Below are positions 7,540 to 10,088 of a stretch of 10,088 nt of DNA, piece by piece. The notes under the pieces are model-generated. The model saw only the letters and a list, made by a program, of their open reading frames with translations. It was not told where the DNA came from and ran no database searches. The stretch comes from Deltaproteobacteria bacterium (GTDB taxonomy: Bacteria > Desulfobacterota > Desulfobacteria > Desulfobacterales > ETH-SRB1), in assembly GCA_030627405.1 (NCBI GenBank), contig DAOUSD010000039.1:1-10088 (forward strand), written 5' to 3'. A program made the translations under genes and the position numbers. Position 1 is the first letter of the stretch; each line of letters starts with the position of its first letter.

Positions 7540-7593
7540 TGGGGGGCTGAACCACGAAGGACACAAAGGACACAAAGAATGGAATTCGATAAA
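7528..7593 (+). repeat. Direct repeat copy 1: livM tail, left terminal repeat and start of GxxExxY
   Basis: This 66-bp stretch matches 8406-8470 at about 58 positions with one gap. It spans the last livM codons and stop, a G-run, the left terminal repeat, and the first five codons (ATGGAATTCGATAAA) of a GxxExxY gene, after which similarity stops abruptly. It marks the left boundary of the MNT/HEPN segment. Confidence 0.85.
7551..7579 (+). repeat. Solitary left terminal repeat of a GxxExxY-type element
   Basis: ACCACGAAG followed by two GACACAAAG units and AA, i.e. a short array of a nine-base motif. Its reverse complement matches the right terminal repeat at 8693-8721 at 25 of 29 positions, closer than the left repeat that actually borders the broken gene. 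Confidence 0.75.
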
Positions 7594-7614
7594 CGGAATC
7601 AACCGATTTGCTGA
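7579..7614 (+). pseudogene. Five-codon start of a GxxExxY gene (fragment)
   Basis: ATGGAATTCGATAAA is identical to the first five codons of the GxxExxY gene at 8456, then diverges and stops at TGA 7612-7614. It is a leftover of a duplicated junction rather than a working gene. Confidence 0.6.
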
Positions 7615-7634
7615 AGCAGGCGGCGTATTTCATC

Positions 7635-7640
7635 AAGGAG
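7635..7640 (+). promoter_or_regulatory. Ribosome binding site deciding the MNT start
   Basis: AAGGAG six bases before the ATG at 7647. It argues against the more upstream in-frame TTG at 7608, which has no such site and would add 13 unrelated residues. Confidence 0.7.
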
Positions 7641-7646
7641 ATTCTA

Positions 7647-7973
7647 ATGAAAACAGTTACAGAAGATGAAATAAAAAGTTTTGTTAATGATGTTATCAAG
7701 CGATTTAATCCAGAACGTGTTATCCTATTCGGTTCCCATGCTTCGGGAGACGTGACTCCAGACAGTGATGTGGATATTCTGGTGGTGATGGATTTTAAAA
7801 GCCGTCCCCATCAACAGGCTTTTGAGATTCGAAGGACTATAAAAAGATCCTTTCCTCTTGATCTCCTTGTTCGGAAGCCCGCGGATATTGACCGCAGATT
7901 GAGACTGGGAGACTTTTTTATAAAGGAGATTATGCAGGAAGGCAAGGTGCTGTATGAAAAAGCTCGTAGTTGA
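7647..7973 (+). CDS. MNT-type nucleotidyltransferase (antitoxin of an MNT/HEPN pair)
   Basis: The 108-aa product is a minimal nucleotidyltransferase of the pol-beta superfamily. The motif GSX10DXD is complete: Gly29-Ser30 (LFGSHASG) and Asp41/Asp43 (DSDVDILVV), with a likely third carboxylate at Asp72 (FPLDLLVRKP). The catalytic set appears intact. Related proteins (HI0073-like, MntA) pair with a HEPN protein encoded next door; in studied MntA/HepT systems the transferase inactivates the HEPN toxin by adenylylating it. The partner gene overlaps by 20 bases and starts before this one ends, the tight coupling expected of such pairs. The start is set by AAGGAG before ATG 7647. The gene has nothing to do with transport and sits between two copies of a livM-junction repeat. 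Confidence 0.93.
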   Translation: MKTVTEDEIKSFVNDVIKRFNPERVILFGSHASGDVTPDSDVDILVVMDFKSRPHQQAFEIRRTIKRSFPLDLLVRKPADIDRRLRLGDFFIKEIMQEGKVLYEKARS

Positions 7974-8352
7974 ATGGATCAAAAAGGCTGAAGGCGATGC
8001 CGGCACGGCGAAACGAGAGGCAAAAGTAAAGGAAGAAGCCACCAACTGGGATGCCGTATGTTTTCATGCACAGCAGGCGGTTGAGAAGTACTTGAAGGGC
8101 TTGCTTCAACAAAATGAAATTGTTTTTTCAAAAACTCATGATCTGTCTGTTTTGTTGAATTTAATCTTGCCTGTGTTCCCGGATTTGAAAGACCTGTCTG
8201 ATGATTTGGAATGGTTATCAGCATTTGCTGTGGAGTTTCGATACCCTGGCGAAGAAGCTGTTGAAGAGGACGCCAAATCTGCATTGGCAATAATGGATCG
8301 GGTGCTGGCATTATTACGTTCAAAGATCCAAGGTCATTCACCATCAATATAG
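7954..8352 (+). CDS. HEPN domain protein (toxin or partner of the MNT transferase)
   Basis: The 132-aa, mostly helical product carries the HEPN (PF05168-type) features NWDAVCFHAQQAVEKYLKGLL (31-51), KTHDLSVLL (60-68) and EFRYPG (94-99). HEPN proteins are commonly RNA-cutting toxins or nucleotide-binding partners of MNT transferases. The classical RX4-6H RNase motif is not seen in the usual helix. An Arg122-His128 spacing of that kind occurs only in the C-terminal tail and is probably accidental. The protein may therefore be closer to the HI0074-like binding-partner branch than to an active HepT nuclease. The ATG lies inside the MNT gene, with AAGGTG just upstream. The TAG ends exactly where similarity to livM resumes at 8352, suggesting the insertion boundary. 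Confidence 0.92.
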   Translation: MKKLVVEWIKKAEGDAGTAKREAKVKEEATNWDAVCFHAQQAVEKYLKGLLQQNEIVFSKTHDLSVLLNLILPVFPDLKDLSDDLEWLSAFAVEFRYPGEEAVEEDAKSALAIMDRVLALLRSKIQGHSPSI

Positions 8353-8417
8353 TTATCATCTGAGCAACAGGCAATATCTGGGGTTCTGTTCTGGGAGCAG
8401 CTGTCTTTAAAAAATAG
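8352..8417 (+). pseudogene. livM: Remnant second copy of the livM 3' end with internal deletion
   Basis: The frame reads V-I-I-stop-A-T-GNIWGSVLGAAV-FKK-stop. GNIWGSVLGAAV equals livM residues 230-241 and FKK-stop equals its last three codons, so 46 codons (138 bases, 7390-7527 in livM) are missing in frame. Several codons differ silently (GGA for GGT, GCA for GCT, GTC for GTA), so this is a diverged copy, not a fresh duplication. Similarity is certain from 8370 and probable from 8352, where a TGA replaces Gly227. With no start and this stop, it cannot be functional. Confidence 0.85.
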
Positions 8418-8470
8418 TGGGGGGCTTAACCACGAGGGCGCGCAGGACACGAAGAATGGAATTCGATAAA
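8406..8470 (+). repeat. Direct repeat copy 2: livM tail, left terminal repeat and start of GxxExxY
   Basis: The second copy of the 66-bp junction seen at 7528-7593. Unlike copy 1, the GxxExxY gene continues beyond it. Together the two copies bracket the MNT/HEPN genes. Confidence 0.85.
8429..8456 (+). repeat. Left terminal inverted repeat of the GxxExxY element
   Basis: Begins ACCACGAGGG and ends GGACACGAAGAA, imperfectly inverted relative to 8693-8721. It has drifted from the nine-base GACACGAAG pattern through several C/G changes. It overlaps the first base of the GxxExxY ATG. Confidence 0.7.
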
Positions 8471-8748
8471 TTATCAAATCGTATTATTGGATGTGCGTTA
8501 GAAGTTCATCGGCATTTAGGGCTAGGGTTGCTTGAGTCAACTTATGAACAGTGTCTTGCCCACGAGTTAAAAATGGGTGGGGTTGCACGCAATTACTTAC
8601 ATATATGAAGCTATCCGGTATATCAATAGGACTATTGTTAAATTTCAACGTTGAATATATGAAGAACGGAATTAAACGAATGGTTTTATATTTTCTTCGT
8701 GTTCTTCGTGCCCTTCGTGGTAAAAAAGTACCTTCTGAACGAGTATAA
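8456..8748 (+). pseudogene. Broken GxxExxY family gene (internal deletion and frameshift)
   Basis: The start MEFDKLSNRIIGCALEVHRH and GLLESTYEQCLAHELKMGG match the GxxExxY family; the naming motif is Gly24, Glu27 and Tyr30. Family members are usually about 120-130 aa. Here the first frame stops after 50 residues (TGA 8606-8608). The family C-terminus, QLLTYMKLSGISIGLLLNF and NVEYMKNGIKRMVL, appears in another frame up to 8688. About 60 central codons are missing, including the region with the expected VELK-type motif, and the junction shifts the frame. The second frame lacks the family's normal stop and reads on through the right terminal repeat to TAA at 8746-8748. Function in this family is not established; a nuclease-like fold has been suggested. 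This copy is very probably dead. Confidence 0.87.
8693..8721 (+). repeat. Right terminal inverted repeat of the GxxExxY element
   Basis: TTCTTCGTG, TTCTTCGTG and CCCTTCGTGGT form three nine-base units. The reverse complement begins ACCACGAAGGGCACGAAG and matches the repeats at 7551-7579 (25 of 29) and, less well, 8429-8456. It closes the element 36 bases before livG. Confidence 0.75.
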
Positions 8749-8757
8749 GATTAAGAT

Positions 8758-9513
8758 ATGGATCAAGTTTTAAATATCATAAACGTTAATAAAAAATTTG
8801 ATGGAACCATTGCTCTTGATGATTTTTCTCTGGAAATTCCGAGAGATTCCATTACCGGAATCATTGGCCCTAACGGGGCCGGAAAGACAACGCTCTTTAA
8901 TGCGATTACCGGTTTTCTGCCTCTGGATTCGGGGGAAATAATATACAACGGCAAAAATCTGAGCAGAATGCCTTCTTATAAGATTGCAAGGACGGGAATA
9001 GTCCGCACCTTTCAGCAGCTTCGTCTTATAACCCGCATGACTGTCCAGGATAATATCCTCCTGTCCTTTCAGAATCAGGCCGGAGAGAATCTGAAAAATA
9101 TTTTCCTTTTTCCCGGACGAGTCAAGAATCAGGAAGAAAAAAACCAAGAAAAAACTAATGAACTTCTGTCTTTCATGGGCATTGAAGAAAAGGCGAGCGA
9201 TCTTGTAGAGGGTTTGTCTTATGGTCAGCAAAAAATGATATCTCTGGCATGTTGTCTGGCTTCCGGTGCTGATCTGCTTTTACTGGATGAACCTGTAGCC
9301 GGCATTAATCCGGAACTGATCGAAAAAATTCTTAGGGTAATAAAGAAACTGCAAAAGGCAGGGAAGACCTTTGTCCTGATCGAACATAATATTGAAGCAG
9401 TTATGCAGGTATGCGATAGAGTAATTTTTATGAACGAAGGCAAGAAGCTTGCAGAGGGGGACCCTGAATCGGTCAGACATGATCCTGCTGTGATAGAGGC
9501 TTATCTGGAGTGA
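8758..9513 (+). CDS. livG: Branched-chain amino acid ABC transporter ATP-binding protein LivG
   Basis: The 251-aa product is a complete ABC ATPase of the LivG type. It has Walker A GPNGAGKT (37-44), Q-loop Gln86 in VRTFQQLRL, signature LSYGQQ (153-158), Walker B LLLLDEP (173-179) and the H-loop His210 in LIEHN. It retains the family's GINPEL after Walker B and the C-terminal VIFMNEGKKLAEGDPESV. It would sit on the cytoplasmic side of LivH/LivM and power uptake with LivF. The ATG at 8758 has only a poor ribosome binding site (AAGAT nearby) and is separated from livM by the accessory segment, so its expression may have been weakened or may rely on read-through. livF begins one base after its stop. 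Confidence 0.95.
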   Translation: MDQVLNIINVNKKFDGTIALDDFSLEIPRDSITGIIGPNGAGKTTLFNAITGFLPLDSGEIIYNGKNLSRMPSYKIARTGIVRTFQQLRLITRMTVQDNILLSFQNQAGENLKNIFLFPGRVKNQEEKNQEKTNELLSFMGIEEKASDLVEGLSYGQQKMISLACCLASGADLLLLDEPVAGINPELIEKILRVIKKLQKAGKTFVLIEHNIEAVMQVCDRVIFMNEGKKLAEGDPESVRHDPAVIEAYLE

Positions 9514-9514
9514 A

Positions 9515-10088
9515 ATGCTGAAAGTTGAAAGATTAGAGACAGGTTACGGCAAAAAACAGGTTCTTTTCGGCATAGACCTTGAAGCAGCCGAAGGAAAAGT
9601 TACCGCTATTATTGGTCCCAACGGCTCTGGAAAGTCAACAGCCTTGAAGTCCATATTCGGACTTATTTCTGTATGGAAGGGAACTGTTAGTTATAAAAAC
9701 AAGGATATTACCAATCGTTCGACTAAAGCCAATGTAAGGGATGGGATTGCATTTGTACCTCAAGGCAATAGGGTTTTTGATGAGATGACAGTTCTTGAAA
9801 ATTTGGAGATAGGTGGGTTTCATCTGCCTAAAAAAAGCTTTCAAACTGAACTGAATAAAATTTGGGAGCTTTTTCCTGAACTTGAGCAACGAAAAAAGCA
9901 GAACTCGGGCAAACTGAGTGGTGGCGAAAAACAGATGCTGGCGATAGGAAGAGCCTTGATCAACAGTCCCAGACTCCTTCTTATGGATGAACCGTCTCTT
10001 GGTCTTTCACCTAAATTGGTAACCTTTATGATGAACCACAGCCGCAAGATTAACAATGAATTCGGAGTGACCGTCCTTATCGTGGAAC
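9515..10088 (+). CDS. livF: Branched-chain amino acid ABC transporter ATP-binding protein LivF (partial, cut at window end)
   Basis: The frame from ATG 9515 is open to the window edge (191 codons); LivF proteins are usually about 235 aa. Visible features are MLKVERLETGYGKKQVLFGI, Walker A GPNGSGKS (34-41), Q-loop Gln83 in FVPQGNRVF, signature LSGGEKQ (134-140), Walker B LLLMDEP (154-160) and GLSPKL (163-168). VPQGNRVFDEMTVLENLEIG is characteristic of LivF rather than LivG. The start lies one base after the livG stop, and the likely ribosome binding site (GGAG at 9507-9510) is in the last livG codons, so the two ATPases are coupled. The H-loop falls just beyond the window edge, where VLIVE ends the visible sequence. 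Confidence 0.95.
   Translation, partial: MLKVERLETGYGKKQVLFGIDLEAAEGKVTAIIGPNGSGKSTALKSIFGLISVWKGTVSYKNKDITNRSTKANVRDGIAFVPQGNRVFDEMTVLENLEIGGFHLPKKSFQTELNKIWELFPELEQRKKQNSGKLSGGEKQMLAIGRALINSPRLLLMDEPSLGLSPKLVTFMMNHSRKINNEFGVTVLIVE

Noticed and set aside
7551..7579. Tandem GACACAAAG units as part of a CRISPR array.
   Set aside because: The units are nine bases with no spacers between them and fit the ends of the GxxExxY element instead.
7126..7602. A 158-codon open frame on the minus strand over the livM end.
   Set aside because: It is the mirror of livM codons; the product has no recognisable domain and ends in low-complexity residues.
7608..7646. Upstream TTG start for the MNT gene adding 13 residues.
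   Set aside because: No ribosome binding site precedes it, while AAGGAG sits correctly before the ATG at 7647; the added residues are not part of the MNT fold.
8417..8455. GTG start at 8417 for the GxxExxY gene.
   Set aside because: It would translate the G-run and terminal repeat; family proteins begin with MEFDKLSNRI at the ATG 8456.
8770..9231. A 153-codon open frame on the minus strand inside livG.
   Set aside because: It lies wholly opposite a strongly conserved ABC ATPase and shows no family features of its own.

Overview
The window is one rightward array of genes, all on the + strand, centred on a branched-chain-amino-acid-type ABC importer (livH-livM-livG-livF plus a periplasmic binding protein). 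It has been interrupted at two points by accessory genes. The moderate-to-low GC content, the liv gene order, the DUF4143 ATPase, the MNT/HEPN pair and a GxxExxY gene flanked by repeated CACGAAG-type motifs suggest an anaerobic Gram-negative bacterium, possibly of the Desulfobacterota. That assignment is a low-confidence inference from gene content alone.

Layout. Bases 1-117 are the tail of an unidentified protein. Bases 118-1923 are one uninterrupted reading frame for a membrane protein (three N-terminal hydrophobic segments, a coiled coil, then a large unrecognised cytoplasmic-type region), but the first 106 codons have no usual start codon. A radical SAM protein with a SPASM/twitch-type C-terminal cysteine cluster (1930-3252) follows, and then a LivK/LivJ-type binding protein (3252-4397). 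These three are tightly packed with good ribosome binding sites and read as one operon. A 263-base AT-rich gap carries a perfect 12-bp inverted repeat just before an AAA+ ATPase with a DUF4143 C-terminal domain (4661-5785), whose stop codon overlaps the livH start. livH (5782-6660) and livM (6667-7539) follow.

Between livM and livG (8758-9513) lies an accessory segment of about 1.2 kb. It holds an MNT nucleotidyltransferase / HEPN toxin-antitoxin-type pair (7647-7973, 7954-8352), a second, internally deleted copy of the livM 3' end (8352-8417), and a broken GxxExxY gene between inverted terminal repeats. The junction 'livM tail + left repeat + start of GxxExxY' is present twice, once on each side of the MNT/HEPN pair, so the pair sits between direct repeats of about 66 bp. 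livF (9515 to the window edge) runs off the right end.

Function. LivH and LivM would form the membrane channel, LivG and LivF the two ATPases, and the 3252-4397 product the periplasmic receptor. What the membrane protein and radical SAM protein add to a receptor gene is unknown. The ATPase and the MNT/HEPN/GxxExxY segment look like later insertions that left the liv reading frames intact.
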